DNA from: XBB1006 sp051877515
Lineage (GTDB): Bacteria; Bacillota; Clostridia; Lachnospirales; Lachnospiraceae
Assembly (NCBI GenBank): GCA_051877515.1
Contig: JBJEIY010000017.1
Location: 310,001 to 374,000, forward strand
Reading direction: 5' to 3'
DNA length: 64,000 nucleotides
Positions 8,149-16,654 of this stretch are shown here, one piece after another (the stretch's first letter is position 1; each line of letters starts with the position of its first letter). A program made the translations under genes and the position numbers. The notes below the pieces were generated by a model. The model worked only from the letters and a program-made list of their open reading frames with translations, searched no databases and was not told where the DNA came from.

Positions 8149-9765
8149 ATGACAGACACCAATGTGAATTTATTTTCACTGATGTCCTCAAGTACGGGAA
8201 ACCAAGGTGTTTCGCTCTGGGCAAATGGTCCGAATCCGTCACAAGACGCCGGTTTTGGAAATCTGCTCAGGCAAAAAGGAGAGAATCCGGACGTATCTAA
8301 GGTTCCTCAGACAGAAAGATCCTACACGAAAAGCTCTGCCTCCGAGAATTCCACGGATGTTGCCCAAAAAACATCAAACAAAGTGGAATCCGGTAAGAGA
8401 ATCGTGAAAGAAACGGATGGATCTGTCAGTGCGAAAGAAAAAATCGCACAGAAACTATCTTCGGGAGAGTCAAGCGAAGACGAGAAGATGATGGATGTGG
8501 AAGAACTTCTTTCCCGGATTGGTGAGCAGATGATCCAAATCATTTCTCAGGGACTTGAGGTGGACACGCAGCAGCTCTTGGATGCGATGGATCAGCTGGA
8601 TTTTACCCTCGGTGATCTTCTTGATTCATCCAATGTGGCGGAACTGTTTGGCTTCTTTGGAGAAGAGACTCAGCCATTGGAACTTTTAATGGATCCGGAT
8701 TTCCAGACTCTTTTAACGGAGCTTGGCAGTATACCCCGGGAATTGAGTGAACAATTGGAAATTACGATTCCGGAAAGCACAGAGCTTTTGGCACAGGCAC
8801 TGGAGGAAGTGAAGCTGCAGCCGGATCTGCCGACGGAGAATAGGAATCCGCAACCGGAAGAGGCACCTGTAGTACAGCCACAGGATGTTACCGGAGAACA
8901 GATGGTGATGCCGGAGCAAACCGGACAGGTAAGTTATCCTGAGACACCAAAGCAGCAGGAACAACAGCCGGAAATCATGAATCTGCCGGGTGAAAAAGAG
9001 GCACAAATGGTTATGGAAGCGGACACAAAAACAGTTACGGTACAGGATACAGAACAGGAAGTAACTGAAACGGAAGCGGAAGAACCGGTGAAGATCCTTA
9101 CAGAAAATCCTTCGGAGGAAACTTCTTCGACAGAAAATGAAACCTCAGATATGGAGGGTTTCTTCAAGAAACAGGAAAATTCTTTTGAACAGGAAGGCAG
9201 TAAGGAACACACGACAGTCTTTACCCATTCCCAGAGCACTGTAACAGTTGCGCAGGAAGGAGTTCTGCCGGAACAGACCGTGAAAGTGGTGGATTTAAAG
9301 AATCTGGTCTCTGAGATCGTAGAACTTGTAAAGGTTACTACTACAAGCAATCAGGTCTCTTCTGTGGAGATGCAGTTAAATCCGGCAAATCTCGGTAAGG
9401 TTTTAGTGGAGGTAGCCACCCAGCAGGGCGAAGTTACCGCTAAGATCTCTACGCAGACCCAGGCAGCCAAAGAGGCAATGGAAGCAAATGTCCAGGTTTT
9501 AAGAGACAATCTGGAACAGCAGGGCGTAAAGGTCAGTGCCATCGAGGTAACGGTGCAGAGTCATGCATTTGAAGAAAACCTTCAGGAAGACGGAAGTAAA
9601 GAGCAACAGCAGCTTGCAAAAGAAATGCAGAAGGAAAACCGCAGAGTGAATGTGAACCTGAATGAAATGACACTGGATGATCTTCAGGGTCTTATGTCAG
9701 AAGAAGACATGGTGATCGCACGTATGATGCGGGATAATGGAAATGTGATCAATATCGGAGCGTAG
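8149..9765 (+). CDS. fliK: Flagellar hook-length control protein FliK
   Basis: 538 residues. A long, low-complexity Glu/Gln/Pro/Thr-rich N-terminal and middle region (the molecular ruler) precedes the C-terminal Flg_hook domain (about 380-475), with the conserved stretch SVEMQLNPANLGKV near residue 402. FliK measures the hook and switches FlhB from rod/hook to filament substrates. AGGAGG precedes the ATG. The 79-base gap before it contains two small hairpins (TGCTTTC/GAAAGCA and TTCCC/GGGAA) but no complete promoter. Followed by flgD, its usual partner. Confidence 0.92.
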   Translation: MTDTNVNLFSLMSSSTGNQGVSLWANGPNPSQDAGFGNLLRQKGENPDVSKVPQTERSYTKSSASENSTDVAQKTSNKVESGKRIVKETDGSVSAKEKIAQKLSSGESSEDEKMMDVEELLSRIGEQMIQIISQGLEVDTQQLLDAMDQLDFTLGDLLDSSNVAELFGFFGEETQPLELLMDPDFQTLLTELGSIPRELSEQLEITIPESTELLAQALEEVKLQPDLPTENRNPQPEEAPVVQPQDVTGEQMVMPEQTGQVSYPETPKQQEQQPEIMNLPGEKEAQMVMEADTKTVTVQDTEQEVTETEAEEPVKILTENPSEETSSTENETSDMEGFFKKQENSFEQEGSKEHTTVFTHSQSTVTVAQEGVLPEQTVKVVDLKNLVSEIVELVKVTTTSNQVSSVEMQLNPANLGKVLVEVATQQGEVTAKISTQTQAAKEAMEANVQVLRDNLEQQGVKVSAIEVTVQSHAFEENLQEDGSKEQQQLAKEMQKENRRVNVNLNEMTLDDLQGLMSEEDMVIARMMRDNGNVINIGA

Positions 9766-9782
9766 AGGAAGGAGGATGATCA

Positions 9783-10547
9783 ATGGCAATTACAGCAATT
9801 GTGGATAACGGAAAGATTTCCAGTACCGGTTCCACCAATACAGATGTAAACGGAAAAGAAATCGTAAATGATGATGCCAATGCCGTAGATGAGGATATGT
9901 TTTTACAACTCCTTGTTGCTGAGATGAAGTTTCAGGATCCTCTGGAACCAACGTCTAACACAGAATGGATCTCCCAGTATGCAACCTTTACGCAGATCGA
10001 GCAGAGCACTGCGATGCAGGGAAGTTTAAAGCAGATGGAAGCATCACAGCTGGTTGGTAAACAGGTGATCATGAAAACCACCAACAGCATTACCGGAGAG
10101 ACCAGTTATTTTAGCGGTATGGTTGACTACATGTATGTAGAAAACGGAGAAGTGTACCTTTCGGTAAATAACAACCTGTACAGTATTGATGATCTGGATA
10201 CGGTGGTTGATCCGGATTACATGGATGCAGTAACCTGTGCACAGTCCTTTAAAAACATGATGGAGAAAATGCCAACAGAAAAAGGATTGACGGCATCAGA
10301 CGCAAAACTGGTGGAACAGGCAAGAGAAGCTTACGATTCCATGACAGATTATCAGAAGACCTTCGTGGAGGATGCACTGGTAACGCAGCTGAAAACTTTG
10401 GAAGCAAGACTAAAGGAAATCATGCCGGAAGCCGATGATACTGATAGCACAGATGAAATCAATGAATCCGAAGTCGTTGATGAGGTTGAAGATTCAGAAA
10501 GCTCTGAGGAACCAGAAGAGACGGATGAAACAGTGGAAACGGAGTAA
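9783..10547 (+). CDS. flgD: Flagellar hook capping protein FlgD with helical and acidic C-terminal extension
   Basis: 254 residues. The FlgD signature FLQLLVAEMKFQDPLEP occupies residues 40-56 and a beta-rich hook-cap region runs to about 145. FlgD caps the growing hook and is needed for FlgE polymerisation. Odd feature: residues about 171-213 form a helical unit (AREAYDSMTDYQKTFV) resembling the repeats of clostridial surface proteins, followed by a 40-residue Asp/Glu-rich tail. Bacillus FlgD is much shorter. RBS AAGGAGG before the ATG; the gene lies between fliK and the small TIGR02530-type gene. Confidence 0.93.
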   Translation: MAITAIVDNGKISSTGSTNTDVNGKEIVNDDANAVDEDMFLQLLVAEMKFQDPLEPTSNTEWISQYATFTQIEQSTAMQGSLKQMEASQLVGKQVIMKTTNSITGETSYFSGMVDYMYVENGEVYLSVNNNLYSIDDLDTVVDPDYMDAVTCAQSFKNMMEKMPTEKGLTASDAKLVEQAREAYDSMTDYQKTFVEDALVTQLKTLEARLKEIMPEADDTDSTDEINESEVVDEVEDSESSEEPEETDETVETE

Positions 10548-10560
10548 AGGAGAGTAGCTT

Positions 10561-10965
10561 ATGGCATTGAATCGAATTCAAAATCAGTTTACCTCCATTG
10601 AACAGGTAACCGACCAGTACCTGAACCCACAGCAGAAATCCGGGCTTGGAACACAGACTTTGAATGGATTATCTTTCGAAGAGATTCTCCAGCAGAAAAC
10701 CCATCCGGTCACGGATCTAAAGTTTTCCAAGCATGCGGAAAGCAGGCTGAATGACAGAAACATCATTTTGTCGGACGAACAGCTTTCCAGACTGAATTCG
10801 GGAGCAATGAAGGCATCTGAAAAAGGAATCCGGGAATCTTTGGTCATGGTTGATTCGCTGGCATTTATCGTAAATGTACCCAATAATACGGTAATTACCG
10901 CAATGGATTCCACACAGGCAAATGAAAATGTATACACAAATATTGACGGGGCTGTAATTAGTTAG
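10561..10965 (+). CDS. TIGR02530-type flagellar operon protein
   Basis: 134 residues. Recognised by the conserved core LKFSKHAESRLNDRNIILSD (about residues 57-76) and the C-terminal pattern VNVPNNTVITAMD, which define the small protein found between flgD and flgE in many Firmicutes motility operons. No enzymatic motif or membrane segment is visible. The biochemical role is not established to my knowledge; strict linkage to flgD-flgE suggests a job in hook assembly. AAGGAGAG lies before the ATG. Confidence 0.85.
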   Translation: MALNRIQNQFTSIEQVTDQYLNPQQKSGLGTQTLNGLSFEEILQQKTHPVTDLKFSKHAESRLNDRNIILSDEQLSRLNSGAMKASEKGIRESLVMVDSLAFIVNVPNNTVITAMDSTQANENVYTNIDGAVIS

Positions 10966-11043
10966 CTGGACCTATATGGAAGTTAATGTCTCGGACTGAC
11001 AGAAGAGACAGATTTACAGCTCTCCGTAAGGAGGAAATGTCCT

Positions 11044-13134
11044 ATGATGAGATCATTGTATTCTGGTGTGGCAGGTTTGAAAACACACCAGTCTAAAATG
11101 GACGTTATCGGTAACAATATTGCAAACGTAAATACGGTTGCATTTAAGTCATCCTCTGTTACCTTTAACGAAATTATGTATCAGACCACCCAGGGAGCAA
11201 GCGGACCCAACGCCCTTACCGGAACCGGTGGTATTAACGCAAAACAGATTGGTCTTGGAGTTTCTACAGCATCCATTATGACCAATATCAGCACCGCAGG
11301 TGCAACCCAGACTACCGGAGGAGCTTTTGATGTAAAGATCAACGGTGACAGCTTCTTTGTAGTAAGTGACGGAACCCAGAATCTTTTTACCAGAGCAGGT
11401 TCCTTCTACGTGGATGCGGCAGGAAACCTTGCCATGACTTCCACCGGATATAATGTGATGGGATGGCAGGTAGATCCCACTACAGGAGAAATCAAGAAAG
11501 ATACCGTTTCTGCATTGCGTATCATGCAGGCAAGCAACTTAACTTCCGCACCGGAGGCAACTGTGAATGCCATCTGTTCCGGTGTACTGGATACCAATAC
11601 CAATGCGGTTAATACAGATGATGGCTATGTTATGAACTTAAACTTCTACGATGCATTAGGTTATGCCTATACTGCAAAGTTTAAGGTTTCCGCTTCCGAT
11701 GAAGACAGTATTTACAATGTGTCTTTGACGGATATTCTGGACAGCAATTCCAAAACCATCTTTGGAACCGGGCAGATTACTGCCGGTGATCTGTTTGGTG
11801 TAGCGGATTCCAATACCCAGGATACCGGTTCCCTGTTGGCAGGTCGTGAATTTTGTAAGGCGGATGATATTAAATCCTTTATTAATGTGAGAAATAATAA
11901 TTCCGTGCAAACCGATGATCCGGCTATCAAGATCGTTGATGTCAATGGTAATGAGACGGACGATACCAGTGGTACTATTAAGGCTTATTATTTGAAGAAT
12001 ACCTCAAATGGTAAAATGATCGATAGTGGATACTTCTTTACGGATGGAACAAAGTTTTACGCAGAAGGTCCGATAGTGTATAAGCAAGACGGTTCAGGTC
12101 AGATTGATTCCATTACCTATGTGGAATTGGGCAATACCCAGGATGATCTTGATCAGTATGTCAGCCCTGAAAAAATCCGTTTACGCAATTATTTTGCGGA
12201 TAATTATTCAGGAATTGACAGTAACATCTATTATGATGGCATGTCGGAATGGGAAGATCAGACCAAGTATTACGATACCCTAACCATTAACGGTAATACC
12301 TTTACCACAAAATATCCTTATCGTATTCATTATGACAGTGGTGCCGATGAGTATATAATTACTAATGACGCGACGCAAGAAGAGAAGGCAAGAGTGAGTG
12401 ATCCGGCTGCTCTTGGTAACTACCTTAGGGATCCCAGTTATTTCAGCACAACCCTGACTTCGGAGGAGATCACTGGTTTGCTGAGCTCCGGTAGTCTTGA
12501 TGCCAAAACAGATGAAGGCCAGTATGATACCTATATGATGGGAGTAAAGGGAACTTCTTACTATAGTCAGTTGGAGTTTGATAAAGGGGACGGTACCTTT
12601 GTGGGAATCGGAAATGCCAAAGAGGCAGTTCTGGCATTATCCAACCTTGGTCCCAATTTTGAGAACATCAGCATTGATTTTACCCAGGTGACCAACTATA
12701 ACAACGGCGGTTCCTCTACCATGAGCATGGACCGCGGAGCAGTAGATGGTTCTACCGGAGCAGGTAAGAAATTAGGTGCCATGACAGGAATCTCCATTGA
12801 TACCAACGGAATGATCTATGGTTCTTACGATAACGGTAACACCGTACTGTTAGGACAGATCGCAGTGGCAACCTTTGCCAATGCTTCCGGTCTTCAGAAG
12901 GTGGGAGAGAACTGTTATCAGACAACCTTAAACTCCGGTGAGTTTGACGGAATCGGTGTGGATGTTACCGCGGACGGCGGTTCCATGACCACCGGTGCTC
13001 TGGAAATGAGTAACGTAGACCTTTCCAATGAGTTTACCGATATGATCACCACCCAGCGTGGATTCCAGGCAAACTCCAGGATCATTACCACTTCCGATAC
13101 CTTATTGGAAGAACTGATCAACTTAAAGAGATAA
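11044..13134 (+). CDS. flgE: Flagellar hook protein FlgE (long form)
   Basis: 696 residues, well above the roughly 400 of E. coli FlgE. The N-terminal axial helix motif GNNIANVNTVAFKSS and C-terminal motif TTQRGFQANSRIITTSDTL are complete and in frame; the extra length is a Thr/Ser/Asp/Asn-rich central insertion (roughly residues 150-560) that would be surface exposed on the hook. It polymerises under FlgD into the universal joint. Start at the first of two adjacent ATGs, after AAGGAGG. Followed by a GC-rich hairpin, so it is probably the last gene before the motA promoter. Confidence 0.95.
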   Translation: MMRSLYSGVAGLKTHQSKMDVIGNNIANVNTVAFKSSSVTFNEIMYQTTQGASGPNALTGTGGINAKQIGLGVSTASIMTNISTAGATQTTGGAFDVKINGDSFFVVSDGTQNLFTRAGSFYVDAAGNLAMTSTGYNVMGWQVDPTTGEIKKDTVSALRIMQASNLTSAPEATVNAICSGVLDTNTNAVNTDDGYVMNLNFYDALGYAYTAKFKVSASDEDSIYNVSLTDILDSNSKTIFGTGQITAGDLFGVADSNTQDTGSLLAGREFCKADDIKSFINVRNNNSVQTDDPAIKIVDVNGNETDDTSGTIKAYYLKNTSNGKMIDSGYFFTDGTKFYAEGPIVYKQDGSGQIDSITYVELGNTQDDLDQYVSPEKIRLRNYFADNYSGIDSNIYYDGMSEWEDQTKYYDTLTINGNTFTTKYPYRIHYDSGADEYIITNDATQEEKARVSDPAALGNYLRDPSYFSTTLTSEEITGLLSSGSLDAKTDEGQYDTYMMGVKGTSYYSQLEFDKGDGTFVGIGNAKEAVLALSNLGPNFENISIDFTQVTNYNNGGSSTMSMDRGAVDGSTGAGKKLGAMTGISIDTNGMIYGSYDNGNTVLLGQIAVATFANASGLQKVGENCYQTTLNSGEFDGIGVDVTADGGSMTTGALEMSNVDLSNEFTDMITTQRGFQANSRIITTSDTLLEELINLKR

Positions 13135-13141
13135 TGTTTTC

Positions 13142-13175
13142 GGCCTTCCGGCGGTGAAACCGGAAGGCCTTAGTT
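13142..13175 (+). terminator. Hairpin after flgE, probable (leaky) terminator
   Basis: Perfect 10-bp GC-rich inverted repeat (13142-13151 with 13160-13169, loop of eight) followed by TTAGTTTC, a poor T tract. It likely ends or attenuates the flgB-flgE transcript, or stabilises its 3' end. Confidence 0.6.
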
Positions 13176-13233
13176 TCTCATAAGCCGTACAAATAACGGA
13201 TCATAAAAAAATTGGTGTATTTTGTAGTATGAG

Positions 13234-13263
13234 ATGACAAAATGCCCCAATATGTGGTATAAT
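13234..13263 (+). promoter_or_regulatory. Extended -10 promoter upstream of motA
   Basis: ATGACA (13234-13239), 18-base spacer, TGG-TATAAT with an extended -10 TG (TATAAT at 13258-13263). Predicted start near 13270, giving an AT-rich leader of about 148 bases before motA in which I find no clear riboswitch, stable hairpin or leader peptide with an RBS. Confidence 0.7.
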
Positions 13264-13417
13264 CAAAAAAATAATTACAAAAGGAAGTAGACAAGGAGAT
13301 AAAAGTTTAGTAGAATAGAATGAGAATTACTAAAAATATGTCGTGATGTGTACTATGTGAAAAACCAGTCAACTGTATAGCATGAGAAAGCGACAGGAAT
13401 AGAGGAATGATACATAT

Positions 13418-14212
13418 ATGGATATAGCATCACTGATTGGCATGCTCATGGGAGTTGCCATGGTTGTTTTTGGAATCGTATCCGGAGATCAGGGTGTGGC
13501 TGCCCTGGGAAATTTCGGTGATCTGCCGTCTATCATCATTACCATAGGTGGTTCATTGGCGGGAGTTATCGGTAGTAATACCATGCCGGGATTTATCAAT
13601 GGATTAAAAGGAATCAGGTTGATATTTAAGTCTTCTAATGCAGATGCCGGGGAAGTCATTAAGACGATTATTGATTTGTCCAATGTGGCACGTAAGGAAG
13701 GCTTATTGGCGTTAGATGAGGCTAGTAACAATATCGAAGATCCGTTTTTGAAGAAAGGCGTTATGCTTGTAGTAGATGGAACAGATCCGGAACTGGTGCG
13801 CGGTATTCTGGAAACAGATCTGGTTTGTGTGGAAGACCGGCATAAGAGGGTTATTGCTGTCTGGGAGAAATGGGCAGAGCTTGGCCCGGCATGGGGAATG
13901 ATCGGAACCCTGATCGGTCTGGTTAATATGTTAAAACTTCTGGATGACCCCAGTTCTATCGGACCGAATATGGCGACGGCATTGCTCACAACCTTGTATG
14001 GATCACTTCTGGCCAACTGGCTGTGTAATCCCATTGTTGCCAAGTTGAAACTTAAGAATACGGAAGAAATTATGATGAAAGAAGTTGCGGTGGAGGGTCT
14101 TCTGTCTATCCAGGCAGGTGAAAATCCCCGTGTGATCGAAGAGAAACTGAAGTCCTTCCTGGCGCCGAAGAACAGGAATACCATGTCTGATTCAAGCGGA
14201 GGTGAGGACTAG
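13418..14212 (+). CDS. motA: Flagellar motor stator protein MotA
   Basis: 264 residues with the four membrane helices expected of MotA (about 1-25, 33-52, 150-172, 183-205) and the family stretch AWGMIGTLIGLVNML between helices 2 and 3/4. The cytoplasmic loop between TM2 and TM3 carries the charged residues that act on FliG. With MotB it forms the ion-driven stator. Weak GAGG site before the ATG. It heads the second segment of the motility cluster behind a strong promoter and overlaps motB by one base. Confidence 0.96.
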   Translation: MDIASLIGMLMGVAMVVFGIVSGDQGVAALGNFGDLPSIIITIGGSLAGVIGSNTMPGFINGLKGIRLIFKSSNADAGEVIKTIIDLSNVARKEGLLALDEASNNIEDPFLKKGVMLVVDGTDPELVRGILETDLVCVEDRHKRVIAVWEKWAELGPAWGMIGTLIGLVNMLKLLDDPSSIGPNMATALLTTLYGSLLANWLCNPIVAKLKLKNTEEIMMKEVAVEGLLSIQAGENPRVIEEKLKSFLAPKNRNTMSDSSGGED

Positions 14213-15030
14213 TGGTTAAGAAGAAACAGGAAGAGGCACCTGCCGGCTCACCGGCATGGATGACCACATTCTCTGATCTTATGAATCTGTTGCTGTGTTT
14301 CTTCGTACTGTTGTTTTCCATGTCCAGTGTTGATGTGGCAAAATTTAATGAAGTAGTAGCTTCTTTGCAAAGCAGTTTTTCCATTCTTCCTTCCGGAGGT
14401 TCCACCATCGGAGAGGGAAAAATGGTTGGAAGCGGAATCAGCCAGCTCAAGGAACTGGATGTGTATTTTAATGAGGCCATGACTGTGAACTCCAATGGAG
14501 AAGAGGAGGAGCAGGGCGAAGGTTCATCCGATTATGTGAAAGAATATGAAGAGGCTGCGATCCAGGAATCTGAAAAGATGGCAGAAGAGATAGAGGAAAA
14601 GCTGGGTAAAGCGGGCCTGGAAGATCAGGTGAATGTTGATTTTAACGAGCAGTATGTTCTGCTTACGCTAAATGGTGCGATTTTGTTTGAATCCGGTAAG
14701 GCAGATATCCAGCCGGAGGCAAAGCCCATCATTAAGAAGCTGTCCATGATTATTGATGACTATGGTGAGAATATCATAGAAGTGGAAGGACATACAGACA
14801 ACGTTCCTCTGAATGGAGGAGTCTATAAGAACAACAATGTGTTATCCACTTTTCGTGCTCTGGCAGTATCGGATTATATTAAAGAGGTGTCTGATGTTAA
14901 TCCGAAGTATTTGAAGTTTTCAGGAAGAGGTTCGTATGTACCTGTGGCAGACAACTCTACGTCGGCAGGTCGCGCCAAGAACCGAAGAGTTGAGATTAAG
15001 GTTTATAACAGTATGTATTCCAAGAACTAA
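14212..15030 (+). CDS. motB: Flagellar motor stator protein MotB
   Basis: 272 residues. One N-terminal membrane helix begins with the conserved ion-binding Asp22 (TFSDLMNLLL), followed by a Glu-rich linker and a C-terminal OmpA-type peptidoglycan-binding domain (EGHTDNVPLN near residue 193; SGRGSYVPVADN; GRAKNRRVEI). It anchors the stator to the cell wall and conducts ions with MotA. The start is GTG, overlapping the motA stop as TAGTG, with GGAGGTGAGG upstream, so translation is coupled to motA. Confidence 0.96.
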   Translation: MVKKKQEEAPAGSPAWMTTFSDLMNLLLCFFVLLFSMSSVDVAKFNEVVASLQSSFSILPSGGSTIGEGKMVGSGISQLKELDVYFNEAMTVNSNGEEEEQGEGSSDYVKEYEEAAIQESEKMAEEIEEKLGKAGLEDQVNVDFNEQYVLLTLNGAILFESGKADIQPEAKPIIKKLSMIIDDYGENIIEVEGHTDNVPLNGGVYKNNNVLSTFRALAVSDYIKEVSDVNPKYLKFSGRGSYVPVADNSTSAGRAKNRRVEIKVYNSMYSKN

Positions 15031-15064
15031 ACAATCGGATGGAAAGGAATGTTAAAAGAGTATT

Positions 15065-15589
15065 ATGAAGAAAAATCTTATGTCTGTTTTGATTTTAGCA
15101 TTGGTTATGGTGAATCTGGTCTTTACGGCTATATTGACTTTCTCCATTGTGCCGGCAACATCAAATGCAAATAAGCTGATAGAAGAGGTTGCACAGGCCA
15201 TCCATTTGGAATTAAATTCAGGAAAAAGTACCGGACAGAATAATGTGTCCATGGACAGTTTAGAGACTTACAATGTGAATTCCGGCGAGACCATGACAAT
15301 TAATCTGAAGAAAGGCTCCGATGCGGAAGATCATTTTGCGGTAGTGTCGGTATACCTTTCGCTGAATAAAGAGCATGAAGATTATGAAACATATGGAACG
15401 ACCATGGATACGAAAGACAGCATTATCAAAGATGCCATCATCAGTGCCATCAGCGTGCATACGAAGGAAGAAATGAATGATCCTGATATACAGGATGAAG
15501 TGGAAGAAGAGCTTCTGGGGGATCTTCAGGCATTGTACAATTCCGATTTTATTGTGGCAGTGGGATTCAACTCGCTTTTGCTGCAGTAA
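15065..15589 (+). CDS. fliL: Flagellar basal body-associated protein FliL
   Basis: 174 residues. One membrane helix near residues 5-27 and an extracytoplasmic domain with SVYLSLNKE and the terminal DFIVAVGFNSLLLQ. FliL proteins surround and assist the stators and influence torque. Sequence conservation is low but size, topology and position between motB and fliM are typical. RBS is weak (AAGGAATG upstream). A 7-bp hairpin (15598-15604 with 15614-15620) lies in the 83-base gap to fliM. Confidence 0.85.
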   Translation: MKKNLMSVLILALVMVNLVFTAILTFSIVPATSNANKLIEEVAQAIHLELNSGKSTGQNNVSMDSLETYNVNSGETMTINLKKGSDAEDHFAVVSVYLSLNKEHEDYETYGTTMDTKDSIIKDAIISAISVHTKEEMNDPDIQDEVEEELLGDLQALYNSDFIVAVGFNSLLLQ

Positions 15590-15672
15590 GCGTTCCGGTG
15601 CTGCTATGGGTGTGCAGCACACAATAAGATACGCTGAGTTTGATAGTTTATGGTGACAGGTGGTGAGAGAAC

Positions 15673-16650
15673 ATGGGAGAGGTTTTATCTCAGAATGAGA
15701 TAGACAGTTTGCTACAGGCATTAAGCAGTGGAGAACTGGATGTTGAAGAGATAAAAAATGATGGTGATAAGCAAGCTAAAAATTACGATTTTGCCAGACC
15801 TGCCAAGTTCTCAAAAGAACACTTAAGAACATTGGAAATCATTTTTGAACATTATGGAAGGCTTTTATCTACCACCATGCCGGCTTATCTTCGAAAGACT
15901 GTACAGGTGGAGATCATGAACTCAGAAGCAGTTACCTACTCTGAGTTTTCCAATGCCTTATCCAATCCGGTAATTCTGGCCATTGTAAATGTGGAACCCT
16001 TAAACGGAAACATTATCATGGAACTGGCTTCTAATTTAGGATATGCCATGGTAGACCGTATGCTGGGGGGACCGGGAGAGCCGCTGGAACGAAATCGTGA
16101 CTTTTCTGAGATTGAGCTTTTGATCATAGAAAGGATCATGACCATTATCATAGAGCTTTTAAAGGAACCATGGGAAAACGTGATAGATCTTCATCCACGA
16201 TTGGAAAGGATCGAGACCAATTCCCAGTTTGCCCAGATCATATCGCCCAGTGAGATGATCGCCATTATTACGGTGAACATCAAGGTGGGAGATGTGGAAG
16301 GTTTGATGAATGTCTGCCTTCCCTATCTGACATTGGAAGATGTTATGGATAAACTGAATACCAAGTACTGGTATTCCAACATCCAGATGAAGACAGATGA
16401 TGAATACAGAGAAAACATTGAAAGCATGATCAAGCATGCCCCCATGCCGGTGAAGGCTGTTCTGGGACGCAGCATGATTTCAGTAGATGATTTTATAAAT
16501 CTCCAGGTGGGAGATATTATTAAGCTGGATACGGAAGCGGAGGAAGAACTTTCCGTGTACGTAGGAAACCTCGAAAAGTTTAAGGCTTTGCCGGGCACTT
16601 CCGGTGAGAATTATGCGGTTCAGGTTACAAAAATAATCAGAGAGGAGTAG
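15673..16650 (+). CDS. fliM: Flagellar motor switch protein FliM
   Basis: 325 residues. The N-terminal CheY-P binding peptide LSQNEIDSLLQAL (residues 5-17), a middle CheC-like domain with the GGxGE motif (MLGGPGEPLE near 130) that touches FliG, and a C-terminal SpoA/FliN-like domain (about 250-320). Central part of the C ring that turns the CheY signal into a change of rotation. AGAGAAC precedes the ATG. Followed by fliY after four bases. Confidence 0.97.
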   Translation: MGEVLSQNEIDSLLQALSSGELDVEEIKNDGDKQAKNYDFARPAKFSKEHLRTLEIIFEHYGRLLSTTMPAYLRKTVQVEIMNSEAVTYSEFSNALSNPVILAIVNVEPLNGNIIMELASNLGYAMVDRMLGGPGEPLERNRDFSEIELLIIERIMTIIIELLKEPWENVIDLHPRLERIETNSQFAQIISPSEMIAIITVNIKVGDVEGLMNVCLPYLTLEDVMDKLNTKYWYSNIQMKTDDEYRENIESMIKHAPMPVKAVLGRSMISVDDFINLQVGDIIKLDTEAEEELSVYVGNLEKFKALPGTSGENYAVQVTKIIREE

Positions 16651-16654
16651 ACGA

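Noticed and set aside
13264..13417. c-di-GMP riboswitch or other known riboswitch in the motA leader
   Set aside because: No conserved riboswitch core sequence or convincing paired structure was seen; the leader is simply AT-rich.
13489..14184. 231-residue open frame on the minus strand opposite motA
   Set aside because: It has no RBS, no recognisable motif and lies exactly opposite a certain gene; long antisense frames are common opposite these coding sequences (also at 3625-4200 and 50083-50748).
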